From Trichoplax sp. H2 (lineage: Eukaryota > Placozoa > Uniplacotomia > Trichoplacea): DNA of 64,000 nucleotides. Location: contig NOWV01000014.1 in assembly GCA_003344405.1 (NCBI GenBank), positions 434,001 to 498,000 on the forward strand, written 5' to 3'. The notes beneath the pieces are model-generated. The model was not told where the DNA came from and made no database searches. It saw only the letters and a list, made by a program, of their open reading frames with translations. A program made the position numbers and the translations under genes. Each line of letters starts with the position of its first letter. Position 1 is the stretch's first letter. This document shows, piece by piece, positions 36,563-49,700 of the stretch.

Positions 36563-37597
36563 CCATGAGTTTGGTTTAGTGGCTCATTGGATCGACTTTC
36601 ACATTTAGTCTGTACTATTGTAGTTGAACATCTTTTAATTACAAAATCTGTAAGAATATGTCAACTTCAGCCATCAACTGCAATGATGTACCCTTGACTC
36701 ATCTACTGTATATTGATGTAGATTTTGTAAATGATCGTTATCATTTTATAATGTGAAATAGTGACTGCTTGATCGGTATTATATTGTAATAAAGGTGCAC
36801 TTTGATGGCTCTACAAATCCTAGCTAATTCCTAATTAAAACAAACAATCGCTATACATGAGATTGAAATGGCTTCATTTTATTGCTTCATGGTTATAATC
36901 TGGTGATAATTACACATAGAGTAATTATTTATAAATATATGATTATTCGTATACTATATATCTGACGCATTGTGAAAAATTCTTATTTACAGTCGTTCCA
37001 TTTAAGTTGCATTTGTTTACAGTTTATAATATATTAATACGGAATGAATTATTTGGACAAGATTGAAATGTCTATACAACGCCAGTAGTTCAGCGATGAT
37101 AATACTTGAGTGAAAGTACAGTAATTGACATTAGCATCAGCAATGGATGCCGAATCAACCGAAAATATATTAATATTTGTTGAGATTATTATTATTCGCA
37201 CGTAATAAGTAATATCCACCCAAAATGACCATTCAATAGTATTGATTAGGCATTCTATCGTAAAAGATATCAATCTTGAAGAGTCAAAGCAATTTGCAAA
37301 GGATATTTTATGCTTGGTATGATCAATATAGCCGAGTTTGATAATCGCCAGAATTGGATGATAAAAAATTGAGCTAGTTGGTGATTACGAGTTTGTCCAT
37401 CATGGAGATGATACGATATAATTTCGTTTATATACAGAAGTTCATAAGATCAGCTTGATTGTTGCTAGCTGCTTTTGTTCTATACAACGGTATTAACTGA
37501 CTAGTTCGAAATGTATCATAAACAGAGAGATGATGTATGATTCTACATACACGAATGATCGTTTACAAAATCATCAATGCTAACCACGCTTTTGCGA
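36563..37597. other. intergenic, nothing recognised
   Basis: 3' flank of the Hsp40 gene (minus strand). No supported coding sequence on either strand. Confidence 0.5.
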
Positions 37598-38641
37598 TTA
37601 CGGTAGTGCATTTCTCAGTAGTTGTTTGCTATGGTCTGATAAATGCTTGGGAAAATCGATATCAAATTTAAGCACCAAATCGCCACGATAATTAGGATTT
37701 TTAGGTAGAGGCATGCCTTCTCCGCGAATGGTGTACGTATAGCCAGGTCGAATGACTTCGTTAATTGTAATTTCTTTCACGCCACCTGCGATGATGGGTG
37801 CAAAGACCTTTGTTCCAAGCAAGGCTTCCTTTAAGTTGACTTTGACGGTATACTGTAAATCGTTATTGTCGCGTTTCCAAGTTTGGTGAGGCTTCTCTTT
37901 AATGACAAAGATGATATCAGCAGGCTTCCTGTTAGGAAAGGAATCGCCTTCATTAGGAAAGGTGATCTTGGTGCCTTCTTTCCAGCCTCGTTTAACGTTG
38001 ATTTCTAAGACTTTTTCTTGCCTTGTCTCTTGACCCATGGAATTGACGACTTTTCGATTGATTTTCATTCGTTTGGTGCATCCAGAATAGAGCTCTTCCA
38101 GCGACAGATAAAGTTCTTTCAGCAAAGGTGGGTCTTGCTTTAACCCTGCTCGATGATCACGATCCAAGCCATTAGTAAAAGACATAAAAGGACTTTCGTC
38201 ATGGTTGGCATTGAAGCCGCCATCAAAGTTATCAAACATACTGAAATGGCCATTGCGTGAAGTGCCACCAGTCGATCCAAATAACTCAGCGAAAGGAGTT
38301 CCTGTCCCAAAGACTTGGCTAAAAGTTTGGAATGGATCTCCATGGAATGTATAAGCCTTAAATCCATGCGGCATCGAGTAGGTGCCGTGGCTATCATTGC
38401 TGGATGCATCAGCAAAGTGACCTTTGAGTCCTTGTTCACCATAACGGTCATAAATTCCGCGCTTTTCTTTATCGCTTAATACTTCGTAAGCTTCAGCCAC
38501 ATCCTTAAATATTTCTTCGGCATTTTTGTCTTTATTTTTATCAGGATGGTATTTTAAAGCCATTTTGCGATAAGCCTTTTTAATTTCATCGTCGGTGGCG
38601 TTGTGTTGAACGCCTAAAATTTGATAGTAGTCCTTGCCCAT
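37598..38641 (-). CDS. type II Hsp40/DnaJ, DNAJB1/4/5-like, 347 aa, single exon
   Basis: The start is the ATG at 38639-38641 ([11 protein letters not shown]), the usual start of this family; the in-frame extension upstream has no ATG. The J domain covers 1-70 with H-P-D at about 32-34, the tripeptide that stimulates Hsp70 ATPase. A Gly/Phe-rich linker follows (about 71-150, with Y-T-F-H-G-D-P and P-F-A-E-L-F-G). The substrate-binding C-terminal domains start near 175 with Q-D-P-P...[17 protein letters not shown] and include [11 protein letters not shown]. No zinc-finger region, hence type II (Sis1-like). Cytosol or nucleus, co-chaperone of Hsp70. Length matches the family (about 340). Lack of introns fits stress-induced expression, as do the heat-shock-element-like sites 220-265 bp upstream. 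Confidence 0.93.
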   Translation of the reverse strand: MGKDYYQILGVQHNATDDEIKKAYRKMALKYHPDKNKDKNAEEIFKDVAEAYEVLSDKEKRGIYDRYGEQGLKGHFADASSNDSHGTYSMPHGFKAYTFHGDPFQTFSQVFGTGTPFAELFGSTGGTSRNGHFSMFDNFDGGFNANHDESPFMSFTNGLDRDHRAGLKQDPPLLKELYLSLEELYSGCTKRMKINRKVVNSMGQETRQEKVLEINVKRGWKEGTKITFPNEGDSFPNRKPADIIFVIKEKPHQTWKRDNNDLQYTVKVNLKEALLGTKVFAPIIAGGVKEITINEVIRPGYTYTIRGEGMPLPKNPNYRGDLVLKFDIDFPKHLSDHSKQLLRNALP

Positions 38642-38860
38642 CTTGGCGTCAGGATAATCCACTAGATGCAATAATTCAATCAATCAAGACTTGACGTAGA
38701 ATAGAGAGTAGAAGAGTTTTGAGCTTCAATGAATATTGGCAATAACAACAATTTATGTCGTCGTTGGATTTTGTCAGCAACAATGTTGACCAAGAGATTC
38801 AATCCCACAATAAATCACCTTGGCTTTTATATCCAATCACCACGATCAGTACAATAGGTA

Positions 38861-38903
38861 TTCTAGACGCGTCGTTAACGTGCTCCAATGTTCTGGAAGC
38901 ATC
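38861..38903 (-). promoter_or_regulatory. heat-shock-element-like sites upstream of Hsp40
   Basis: TTCTGGAAGCATC at 38891-38903 has the TTCnnGAAnnTTC spacing with one mismatch in the last triplet, and TTCTAGAC at 38861-38868 is a second partial match. Both lie 220-265 bp upstream of the Hsp40 start. Short motifs, so evidence is suggestive only. Confidence 0.4.
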
Positions 38904-38974
38904 CATGGACATTCAACGTTAACCTGCAACCTACTAAGGTGCGATTGAATGTCAAGAATGCAAGTGCCACGGGC

Positions 38975-39017
38975 TTACAGTACAGTTTACTGTAATAGTA
39001 CAGTACAGTACAGTACA
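38975..39017. repeat. GTACA pentamer run
   Basis: TTACAGTACAG, then an inverted TACTGTA, then GTACAGTACAGTACAGTAC (38998-39016). The same pentamer recurs in other flanks to the right. Confidence 0.85.
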
Positions 39018-39059
39018 CTATCTTTGTTCGTCCACTACAGTGGATAGTACTGTACACCA

Positions 39060-39715
39060 CCTTAAAAAGGATGCCACCCTTTCTCCTGCTGTCCGCTTGC
39101 AGTTAATACTCTTTAGTGACAACTATTTTGCACCCGATACTTCTTTGGCTAAAAATTGGAATACTGTAAAAAGGATGTCACCCTTTCTCCTGCTATCCCC
39201 TTGCACTTGGTACTGGTTACTGACAACTATTTTGCACTAGATACTCTATGACTAAAATACGAATACTGTAAAAAGGATGTCACCCTTTCTCCTGCTATCC
39301 CCTTCCACTTGGTACTGTTTACTGACAACTATTTTGCACCAGATACTTTATGACTAAAATACGAATACCGTAAAAAGGATGTCACCCTTTATCCTGCTAT
39401 CCCTTGCACTTGGTACTCTTTAGTAACAGATATTTTGCACCAGATACTCTATGGCTAAAAAATACGAATACCGTAAAAAGGATATCAATCACCCTTTATC
39501 CTGCTATCCGCTTGCAGTTAGTCCTCTTTAGTGACAGATATTTTGCACCAGATACTTAGTGACAGATATTTTGCACCAGATACTCTATGCCTAAAAAATA
39601 CGAATACCGTAAAAAGGATGTCACCCTTTCTCCTGCTGCCCCTTGCAGTTCTGTTTAAAGACAGATATTTTGCACCATTTACTCTATGGCTTAAAAATTC
39701 GAATACGGAAGGACA
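39060..39715. repeat. tandem array, period about 103 bp
   Basis: Six units start at AAAAAGGATG near 39064, 39168, 39270, 39372, 39475 and 39611 (steps 104, 102, 102, 103, 136). Each holds TCACCCTTTCTCCTGCTATC, GACAACTATTTTGCACC and AGATACTCTATG. The long last step comes from a 28-bp internal duplication (CAGATATTTTGCACCAGATAC twice near 39,535-39,583). Similarity between units is high, so the array is young. The open frames seen in it are by-products. Confidence 0.9.
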
Positions 39716-40933
39716 GCAGGATGAAGGGAGTCATCATTTCGTGTCCAGACTAGATTCAATGTTGACGGTAAACTGCAGTAAGAATAGTAACCGCAGGGAT
39801 TCCTCAACGGCAATGTTTTTACGGCACTGGTAGCCGTTACTAGGGACTACTGTACTAATATTAGATAAAAAAAGAAAAGGAATGGGATATCAAACGGTCG
39901 TTGTACTAAGAATCAATGTATTGGCAGGCTGATTATAATTTTACTCTGCTTACTGGTCGTTTCAACGGTAGCGTATGTCTGCTTCAACGGTATACTATAC
40001 GCATCCTGTCTGCGATTAACATCCAAATTAACTGCTGGGTTGATTTGGTGCAGTAGGGTAAACGGTTTTATTCATACCGTACAATAAAGTGACCAAAAAA
40101 TGGTCAGCCTCCGAATTATTTTACGTTGACGACCGTTCCTTTCTTTTTGAGTAGTGCCTGCCATTACTACTGTTCTCTACCATGTAGATATGACTTTGAT
40201 TTCCCTTACTTATACTATCGTAGTATGGAGGAACCAGAAGTTTGATAGTGGGATTATTTTGAATTCAAGTTTTTTTGCTCTGTAAAACAAGCCAATCAAG
40301 TGGAGAGTACAGTACAGTATATATATATATACAGTGGTTCACAAATACTGGAAGCAATAACTTGTGCCATTCTGATTAATAACTCAAACTAATTGGATGG
40401 CTCAAATCTAGTGCATAGCTCTCAAATAGTATACTGTAAAAAGCAATAATAAACTTGGTGCTGCTCCGATAAACTACTGCAACCAACTGGATAGCTAAAT
40501 CAAATGTACTGGATTAGTACATGTTCATTTAGTAGTACATATCAAACGCCTCTGTCTTAACAGTTTATATCCATTGGTTTACAGTTAGTGTACAGTATTC
40601 ATTCAGTGAATATGTATTGGTATAGAATTGCATAAAATTAATTAATTTATGGCCGGATTACTTTAGCTGATTATGCAGTAGTTACAGGACGATCCCATTC
40701 AGCCAATCACGCTGTAGTTGATACAGTACTGATGCAGCCAACGCAAACTGGAATAAATACCCTACTACGGCATACTGTCGTATTAAGTTATGTACTATAG
40801 AATTGATGAATTAGGACATTAATTGCCTTTTCGTCGAACAACCTTTCCTCGCTCGACAGTCGACATATTACCTATAGAACAACCATCGACGTGTAGAATA
40901 GAATCAAGAGCGGACACGATTCAACTCGGTGGA
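39716..40933. other. intergenic, nothing supported
   Basis: Upstream region of the C1orf131-like gene. It contains a short GTACA/TA run at 40306-40332 and the open frame that continues upstream of the chosen ATG at 40934 without another ATG. Confidence 0.45.
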
Positions 40934-42002
40934 ATGGACAAAAAGCAACGCAAGCTTCAACGTCGATCCGCACATACTATTGCAAGTCTACCATCGAGTT
41001 TACATGACAACGTGGTGGATCAATCACATCGAGCTGATGCTCCAATGGCACCGAAAGAAGCGAAGTTTCCTCGAAAGAAAGAGCCTGTGGTAGTCAAGTT
41101 TCAAGATCCTCGAATAAAGAAACCTAAGGTAGCCAGTATGGACAAACCAGTCAGCAAAATATTAGGTACAGACAAGTACAGTAATGATAACTTGTCATGG
41201 CATGCTAGGCTAATTGATCAATCTCGATATACGAGTACAGTATACTGTATAACAGTGTAGAAACTAGATACTTAAATGCAATATTGCCACGATCGTCAAT
41301 GCAATTAACATGAAGAGATAGACTCGTATACTGTATTAAATACTCCATTGAATTGGAGCGGGAGTAGGCATTCGATGGAAATGCATAGATGGCGTATTAT
41401 ACACTTTCTAAACGGCAAATAACGATCAGATCGTGGTTAAGCTTTTTTTACTGTCTACATGTATAGTAATTATTAACGTATCGGCTGCAACCCACTCGTA
41501 TTGCATCGCTAATAATAATTAATCAATCAATAACTGTAGCAATATTGAGCTCAATTTCATATTTTGTGATGCTAATATTTCATAATGTAATATGACAGTA
41601 ACTCGCCGAGATCAATTGAAGATGCAGCAAGAAGCAAAGGCTGAATTAAAAGAAATGTCCAAGGATGTGCTAAAATTTGGTATTAGTGGATTCGATTACA
41701 AACAACGTAAGAAAGTGGAGCAAGAAACAGTTGAAAGATTGGGTGGTCAAAAGCATAAAGACAACAAAATGCCATACCCGTTGTATATGAAAGTGCAAAA
41801 GATTAGGAAAGACAGAGAAAGAACAAAGAGGCAGCTAGATTTAGCTACTGGGAATATGGATGCAAAAGCTAAAAAGCGATCAGATAAAGACAAGAAAAAA
41901 TCCAATTCTCATCATTCTATCGGTCACTGGGTAGATCGTAGCAAAGGTTCCAATCCTAGCGTCGGCAAGTACAAGAACGGAATTTATTTTGTAAAATCGT
42001 AA
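40934..42002 (+). CDS. C1orf131: C1orf131 homologue (SSU processome-associated), two exons
   Basis: Exon 1 40934-41180 and exon 2 41599-42002 join in phase 1 to 216 residues. An alternative donor 15 bases upstream (after 41165) keeps the same phase and cannot be excluded. Exon 1 has K-K-E-P-V-V-V-K-F-Q-D-P-R at about 50-62. Exon 2 holds the conserved domain: L-K-F-G-I-S-G-F-D-Y near its start, then R-L-G-G-Q-K, Y-x-L-Y-M-K-V-Q-K-I-R-K, a Lys-rich stretch, and the C-terminal V-G-K-Y-K-N-G-I-Y-F-V. All of this matches human C1orf131 (F-G-I-T-G-Y-G, R-A-I-M-L-G-A, G-K-F-K-N-G-T-L). The human protein is known as a small-subunit processome component, so a nucleolar role in ribosome assembly is expected. 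Very basic, no membrane segment. Confidence 0.82.
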
Positions 42003-45000
42003 TGTCAATTTAATTGGAGTCTCCTTGAATATCAAAAAGCAATAATCTCATTGCAGTGTTCTGCTGCGTACAATATCATTTCTATAATATTCCATAGGAT
42101 ATCATTATTCTACTGCCACTTAGAGTCGGCAAGTGAATGTATATATACAGTCTGGAGATGAAGCACTATGATTAGTGCTTGTACAAATCGCACGAGTCAA
42201 TGTGTTGAAAATCTATCAATTATTTTATTACTAAGGCTATATTAGCATGTGGTATTCAAACTCAAACTAATCAGTGAGTTCTTTCTTGAGATATTAATAC
42301 ATAGAATCTGGATTTAACTTGCAACCGTCATCAACTTAATGTAATATACGTTATGACTTGACAATGGAATTGACTATTAAATTTTGAAATCTCTCATCCT
42401 TGAATGCGAATGAAATAATTATTGCCTATGAAATGAAGTTAACTTTAAATACTTATCAAAGATGAACTGTTAAAGCGTGTAAAATTTACGACATAGAGTT
42501 ATCATCGACTTTATGAGTTACATCATGATAGCGGCAGCGACGTGATCGTAATAACTTAACAGCCTGATAAAGGATTTTATTGAAAGCTCAGCTAAATCAC
42601 ATTCTACCAAGAAATGAGGGATATAGAAAAGTATTGCAACCATAAGTCCATAAGTGTAGTAATGATAATTTATCATAATCAATATGAGATTATAAATTGT
42701 TATCATCTACATTTTGATTATAGAAAATAACCATACATATACAATCATGTGCAATCAAATTATGTACTTCCTATAGTGCAAAATCTTTGAGCTATAGGTA
42801 CATCTGATTTGAATACGATTGCATATCTAGAAAATTGAAAAATTACAATCTTAATTTATTACGAATATATTCAGTTCATTGAGAAAGGATTACAGGCTCA
42901 TGAGTAAGCGATCATTTATATATTATTATTTTTAGTTCACTTTATGATTCACTATATTGTATCGATATGACAGGTACTTCATGGTCAACGATTCTATTAC
43001 ATAAATTCAATTTAATTCCAATCATTTTTCACTGGTATAAGGTTTGCCGTTAAAGCCTAATTAGAGTACAACAATTTTTGTTAGTATTTATTTAACAGTG
43101 AACAGGCTGCTATAAATTATAGTATTGGCTATAAATCAATACTATTAACAAAGACTTATTCTTTAGTAGTCTCCTTACTCGCTGAATTTTATGTTTCCGA
43201 TCAGTTTTCAGTTCAGTTTGTAGAATTAGAGAGCAAGATTGATTGTGAAAGACATGTGCATGAAAAGAAAATAATTTCTTAGAAATTAACGCAATATCTA
43301 TCATGATTTAACGATTTGTTTTCTACCAGGAAAGACTACGTATACATCATTCTATCCTTTCTGTTATTTTTTAACTGATAAATTGCTTAAGCAATTATGA
43401 GGCTGTAACTTAACGCTCTAGGAATTATACACAATTTAGGTAAGGCAAGCAAAGTCAAACTTACTCAGGGGATTTTGGAGATCTAACCGAGATTTTTCAG
43501 AATTCATATGATACGAGGATGGTATAAAACATAAAAGTTACTAACATTTCTGATTCATGGTAATTATAATTACCTTTGGTTGATATTAACACAAATTACT
43601 AATAACGAATCTTACAAATACTATATAATGCATTTATGAAACACTATAATCTTTGCATGCTTAATATAGAATTGATTATTGATATCAACACTATGAGAAT
43701 TTGTTGTTGTTACGCTCGCATTATTAGCTTACCTATCAACCCCACTATTTGTACAGGAAGGGAAATTAAACATTCATGGATTAAATTATGGAGATAAATG
43801 CAATATTAGAGTAAGCTTTAGAAAATAGTAATGCTTATAAAAAGAATAAATAAATTTTCAGTAGGTGACTTGAGCAACAACTATTAGCATGGATATGAGA
43901 TTGGTTATCTGATACCACGATTGCAATAGATTTAATGTGCTATATTACGGCTTAAAAAGCCACCCTTGATAAAATCTTGAAACTTTACATTAATCCATAT
44001 CGTGAAGCACTGAGCAAATGCATTAGCATAGTGTATAGTACTATACGGGTACAAAGAGCAATATACGCTTATTTCTACTTACTCGCTGAGCCACCATAAT
44101 TTAGAGTTCGTAAATGACAGAATTGGAAAGGAGTAGAAAATAAGAATAGTCGAATAATTGTAATAATTCTTAATGATAGATTAAATTAATCAGTTACAAG
44201 TTAGCATTATTATAACTGAAATAGTTTAAATCTACTACATTTAGCAATATAACTCACTTTATACTTGGCAATTTTTCGATTTGAATATCAATCAATGTGG
44301 GAGATTTAGCGTTTAAAATAGAGATATGATATAAAGATAATTACATTAAGCAAAATACAGCAATATTATAATCTCTAAGACATTAACATAAAACGATCTT
44401 GTAAACGTAAAGAGAACTGATTTGTAGCAGCTTTGAGAGTGTAGTTGCTCCTAGTTGGTATCGAAAAAATGTTCATGTTAAAAGAATACACTATTAAGCT
44501 TACCTCCTGTTACAACAATATATTAATTATGAGTTTAGGTTTGGTACGAAAACGCCAGTAAAGACATAAAAAAGTGACAAAATACTGATGAGTACGGATA
44601 ATCAGTTGTAGTACTTGTATTACATTTATAGTCAGATAAAATAAACATCCGAACTGCAACCTTACATTGCAATTTGTCCGAAAATGGCGATGATTATGAT
44701 CAGTAATAGAATCACATAAGTTAATTGTTTCATGTTCATTTTGATTGGATTGGCAATAATGGCAAATAGAGAAAGTTTATTCCTGATAATATTGAAAACG
44801 TGAAGAATAATGAGATAATAAAGTACTATTACTTATCATTAATGTAGTGATCCAATTTTCGGTCTTACCTTCTTATTACGGATGACTCAATCCAGCAAAC
44901 AGATATCTATCAGTAATCAGTATACGTCTATGGTTATAGGTGGATATAATGAAAAATTAAGATAAGAATTATTTAAATTGAATTCGAGATTCTTATACTA

Positions 45001-46093
45001 GATGCACTACCAATTTGTATTGCAATTCACGAAGGTCAAAGTACATAAATCTTATTCTGGAAGAATCCTACGGGAGTAAACTTTGATTTAGGTATAGGAT
45101 TGCCAGTATATGTAATGTTTACATCAATTAAAACCCTTCTCTAAAGCAATATTTTTAATGCTGTCAAGCCAATAAAATACTTGAAAACAACTAAATAAAT
45201 AAATACCACCCGTGTTTGAGGTACTATCCTATTATGGAAAGCATATACTGCGCTACGGCGCATAATGATTTCAGCAGTCATTCTAATTGGTTTCTGAATT
45301 TATACAAGTAGCTACATTTCAATATTGTCATTCTTAGTTTTAGTCAATCAATCACCTGTTTAGCTTTTCTATTAAAAACTCTCTTTGTTAAATAAATCTA
45401 ATCTTTAACATATGCATAAGTACTCTGTTGTCAAGTTCACTATATAGAATAGTAATTGGTACAAAAATCTATTACGAGAGTCATAATAGGAATGCAGGAT
45501 GGCATCAAACGATATCATTACAATGTTTCTCGTATATATACACAGTCAAAAATTGCTTGAAATTATAATTAGCTAGGTTCTAACGACAAAATTTTTTAAC
45601 TACAATAACAGAGGCACACAGTCAAGCTCATTCTATAAAATAGCGACAAGCGAGGTCACGAGTATTTAACCATGATACTTTTTGGAGTTACAGTAAATCG
45701 CATGAAATAGTAAACTCAGGTAATCTCAAATGCAATTCGTTCTTTGAGATGCAAAACTGCAGTTGATACTGCGATAGTATCTAATTATACATTGTTTTAT
45801 AGAGGGGTTTGCATCTGCTTCATATTATAAGTCTATAAAATTGTACGCCAATTCGTTACATGTTTATTAGATAGTAATATGTGATTATAATAAGAGAATA
45901 CGATGTAAACTGGAACCAAAATAAAAGTTAATCAACGGACACGTCTTCCAATAATAGAAAACATGCTGTCCAATAGAATATTTCTTACTTAACTCTAGAG
46001 CAATTCTAGAATACTTTTTAATTCTACGATATATAATATATATCATATACAATATACAAAATATATTTTACATATGATCACTTTCCATTATAA
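42003..46093. other. 4 kb without recognisable gene
   Basis: AT-rich, without long open frames, tandem arrays or clear splice-bounded coding blocks. Two minus-strand frames of 62 and 64 codons near 42.5 and 43.1 kb show no domain. Confidence 0.5.
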
Positions 46094-49000
46094 CTAGTAT
46101 GTATCATAAAGAGAAAGAAAAGAATACATTATAATATATCCTGGTTTGGAAGTGGGATGTGGGTCAGTATGGTTGTAATATCCATGATAAGTAATAGTGT
46201 TGACAGATTTAGTGCTGAGTTGATTGGTTATGTCCACTATCCAGGGTTTTATCTCTTGCCCATCACACCAACCGTCTCTTCCGTATAGCCACGTCCCATG
46301 TTCGTTAGGTGTAACACCTTGAAGGACTCGTTCTGCACATCCAAGAGAGTTGCCAGCATTATTAAAAGTTCTAACATTGGCATGCTTTTCATTTACCATA
46401 AAATGATGGGATGTAACACAGAATTCGGCACAATTATTATTATCACTTCCGTGGCCTATATTCAAGATTAAAAAAACTTTCTATAATTGATCTGTTACAT
46501 GCAGTAATAAGTTATGGCTATAGTTCAAATAGAGATTACCTGTAATGACCGCAACAAGCTTTACTTTTTTAGTTTTGCTGGTCATGTTAAAGTGAATCGG
46601 TTTGTATTTTTTATTATAGTTTTTATCAAATGTTCCTCCTCTAAATAGTGGTATTAATTTTTGTGGTTTGAGAGGTGTTCCTTTCTTCTTAGCTACAGTT
46701 GTATCTGGCAATACACACATATGTCATTAGGCAAGATAATAATATTTATAAGTACATAATGAGACTTAATTATTGAAAATTTATCTGATTATCCCAGTAT
46801 CTTAAAGGCAAAGTCTAACTTATTTTATTAGAAAATCTGAGTTTCAGGGTCGTAAACCATGGCTGTGCCCAAGGAACAGTTTTCATGGTGAAATTACAAC
46901 TGCTCGATGATAATAACGGCAACAATGGAGTTACCGGCGTCAACCAATGACCAATTCGGCTAAAAAATTTTATAAATGACATAACCATGTTTATTGTAAA
47001 AATGTGGTGCCCAACTAGGCTAGTAAGGTATCAAATTAAGAATAAGAAAATGGGAAGTAAAAATTACCGGCGGAATGAAGTAATCCATCGCCCTAGTTCT
47101 TGTTGACAATGTGATGTTGCGTTAGAACAGCATACATAAAGTTGAACAGTATGATCCCATGGCGGACACTCTTCGTCTCGTTTTCCTCGACACGAAAGTG
47201 CCATGTCTAATTGCACGTCTTGATATTCTAACATTTCTTAAAATAAAGCGCAGTTTTACAGTTAAATTGCTAATCTTGACTATAGTCATATCCAATAACT
47301 GTACCATAAGCCCTTCAAGAAGTGTTAATGAACATTCTACAATCAAAACTATAGGATAAGTCATAAAAGAGAAACGACAGTATCACATATGATTAGGTAT
47401 ACCTTTAACAGGAGGCAAATTTACGATAGCCGATGCTCCATATTTGCCATGAATAGTGGAATCATTAAAGATTTGGACCACCTTGGCATGCTCGGCAATA
47501 TTATGGATTAGATTACTTTTGTAAGCATACCTAATGGAGAAGCGTGTATTAATTATTCAAGGCTAACTGAATTTTGATATAATTATAGTGATAGTGATGC
47601 AATTTTATTGCTGATCTAATAATGTACTACATGAGTGGAATTTTTAATCATTGATGGATAGTTAATCATTATTATTACGTATAGGTCGAACTGTCAACTT
47701 TATGTGATGATAATGTTTCAATTTACCATTGCAGTTGCCAAGTAAAGTATAAGAACGACGGATAAAGTAACCATCCAGTTTCCTCAATTTTACCTTGACC
47801 GTCAATTCCAAAGTAAAAATTATGTGATGGCGTAGTTTGAAAGCTAAAGTCTACTTTTTTTTTCGATTTCAACAGTTTCAAAATCTTCTGCCCTTCTGCG
47901 TAAGAAATCATTGTAGCCGGAATTGGATATCGTACATTGCACTCGTTACCGTGGCAGTTCATATCTACTGGATATTCGTTCTTGGCAGCAATGACTGTTA
48001 ATCCAGCGGCTTTGACTGTATAAGCTGCTTTAACCTAGTCAGTATTATAATAACTTTTATTTCGAATGGCTTGCGTTGGCAATTATTTGAAAATAAATAA
48101 TCATCGTTGTTATTTACGTTCAAGCTACCGTTCATCTTACCATTTTAAAATAAGAACAACCCTTTTGATGTTGCGCAATAGCCATTTTACCGGATAGTGA
48201 GACATTACTACTACCTTTACAAGCATCCAATTCGACAACTTGGATGGAGCTTTTATAAGCACTAGCTGGTGAACCCATCCAGTCATATCTGGGATCGAGA
48301 CGGTTGATGACATAAGGAAATTTGGAATCTTGTATGATGCAGTTTCGATAAAGATTGGAATGAGGATACGTTAGGCACATAGAGGTATACAGTATATTTT
48401 AGAAATAATGTATAAATTGTATTAGTCGATCTATAGTGTAGAAGTAGTGATGGTAGTAACACGCGTATCCTAGTGTACAGCCTACTATACTGTACAGCGG
48501 CACAATTGCATCTGCTTCAAACATGCTTACCGGTTGAGACTAAAATTTGTTGAAAGCCACATCCAAAGTCTTGGCAAGTCCACTTAGATAGGAGTAGAGG
48601 TATCCAGTTACCCATTGATTCAACCGGTAGTACTACAAAATGCATCCTTTTCCCTAAGCTCGTAGCAGCAGCAGCATTAATGTGACTAAAAGTGTAAAAA
48701 ATTGATAGATAATCTTGAAACTTCAAATGTAATGAGATATCCGTCTTAAAATCTATTTTACAGACGATCTTGGAAATTAAAATGTTTGCTCTTATGGATT
48801 GATAACCCATAGGCGTAGTCATTGTTTTAATCGTTTAGTTATTTGCTACTACGACGTTCGAGTTCTAGTAGAATTAGATTACTGAATGGCATTTGGATTT
48901 CATCTTTTATTTGTCTAAAAAATGGATTACTGCTAAGGCTGAATAGCTGCGTCAGTCATCTTCTCTAGTTATTACTCATAAAAATGAATACTTTACCGCC

Positions 49001-49525
49001 AGATAATACTAAGGTAATTTTTATAAAGTTTCTCCATGGATTACGAAGTATACTGTACAGTAGTTTTATAAGTAGACAACAGTAGTAAAGTAGATATATA
49101 AACATAACAATGTACGAGTTTATTGTACTACGTATGTAACTCAGTGAAAATGATTACCCAGATAAGTAAAGATCAGCAATTTGATTTGTTACTCTTTTCT
49201 GCATCCATTGTACGTCTTGTAATGCATGATCTGAATAAGACATAAAAACGTAATTTCCACTCTTGGTGGAGTTCATAATGAGTGCTTTAACGGAGCTGTC
49301 TTTGGTCCAAATGGCTTCCATGTAGGCTGATCGTGGATCGTACGCAAATAGGACCATGGGTAATAAATGGCTTGAATTTTTCGCATTGATATATTCGATT
49401 TTACCACTTAACGTACGTAAAGTAAAAGGTTTTGCTTCATCACCAGGTAGGAATGTCGCACATTGAGTATAAGCTATGGTTATGATGATGAGAGCAAAGA
49501 CAAGGGGCACTTCTGGCTTCGCCAT
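46094..49525 (-). CDS. secreted PA-domain/PNGase F-type N-glycanase, nine exons, 660 aa
   Basis: Exons: 49525-49158, 48685-48531, 48328-48141, 48034-47727, 47530-47403, 47236-47068, 46959-46820, 46704-46540 and 46455-46094. All phases agree and all ends are GT-AG. A signal peptide (1-23, ending T-Q-C-A) shows secretion or lysosomal targeting. Residues about 195-300 form a protease-associated domain (K-G-C-S-Y-F-K-M-V-K-A-A...G-L-T-V-I-A, then P-A-T-M-I-S). From about 380 follow the two jelly-roll domains of PNGase F: E-C-P-P-W-D-H with Asp410, E-L-G-R-W-I-T-S-F, N-C-A-E-F-C with Glu551, then H-G-T-W-L-Y-G-R-D-G-W-C. Asp410 and Glu551 align with Asp60 and Glu206 of bacterial PNGase F. Expected reaction: release of N-glycans from glycoprotein asparagine, outside the cytosol, unrelated to cytosolic NGLY1. 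The exon 3 and exon 6 acceptors have weak pyrimidine tracts. Confidence 0.87.
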
Positions 49526-49629
49526 CTTGTCCACTATTGGCAAGAACGACGACAATAATAAATAAATAAATTGATTGACGATATGACAGTATAGTGCGCA
49601 GACACAACAGCTGGATCAGTAGCTGTACC

Positions 49630-49700
49630 TGTGCCGTGCCGCGCCGTACCGTACCGTACCGTACCGTACCATATCGTACCGTACTGTACACTGTACATCA
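49630..49700. repeat. CGTAC pentamer run
   Basis: About five CGTAC units from 49645, preceded by GC-rich variants (GTGCCGTGCCGCGC), followed by CGTACTGTACACTGTACA. Located about 110-170 bp upstream of the PNGase-type gene's ATG, in its promoter. Confidence 0.85.

Noticed and set aside
39040-39833. Open frames of 66 and 100 codons in the 103-bp array
   Set aside because: Repeat-derived; the frame shifts between units because steps are 102, 103 and 104 bp.
47122-47364. 80-codon minus-strand frame over exon 6 of the PNGase-type gene
   Set aside because: Wrong frame: the correct frame gives the conserved C-P-P-W-D-H block and fits the splice phases on both sides.
48329-48380. 5' extension of exon 3 of the PNGase-type gene
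   Set aside because: The next upstream AG would bring an in-frame TAA; the acceptor at 48329/48330 gives the right phase.
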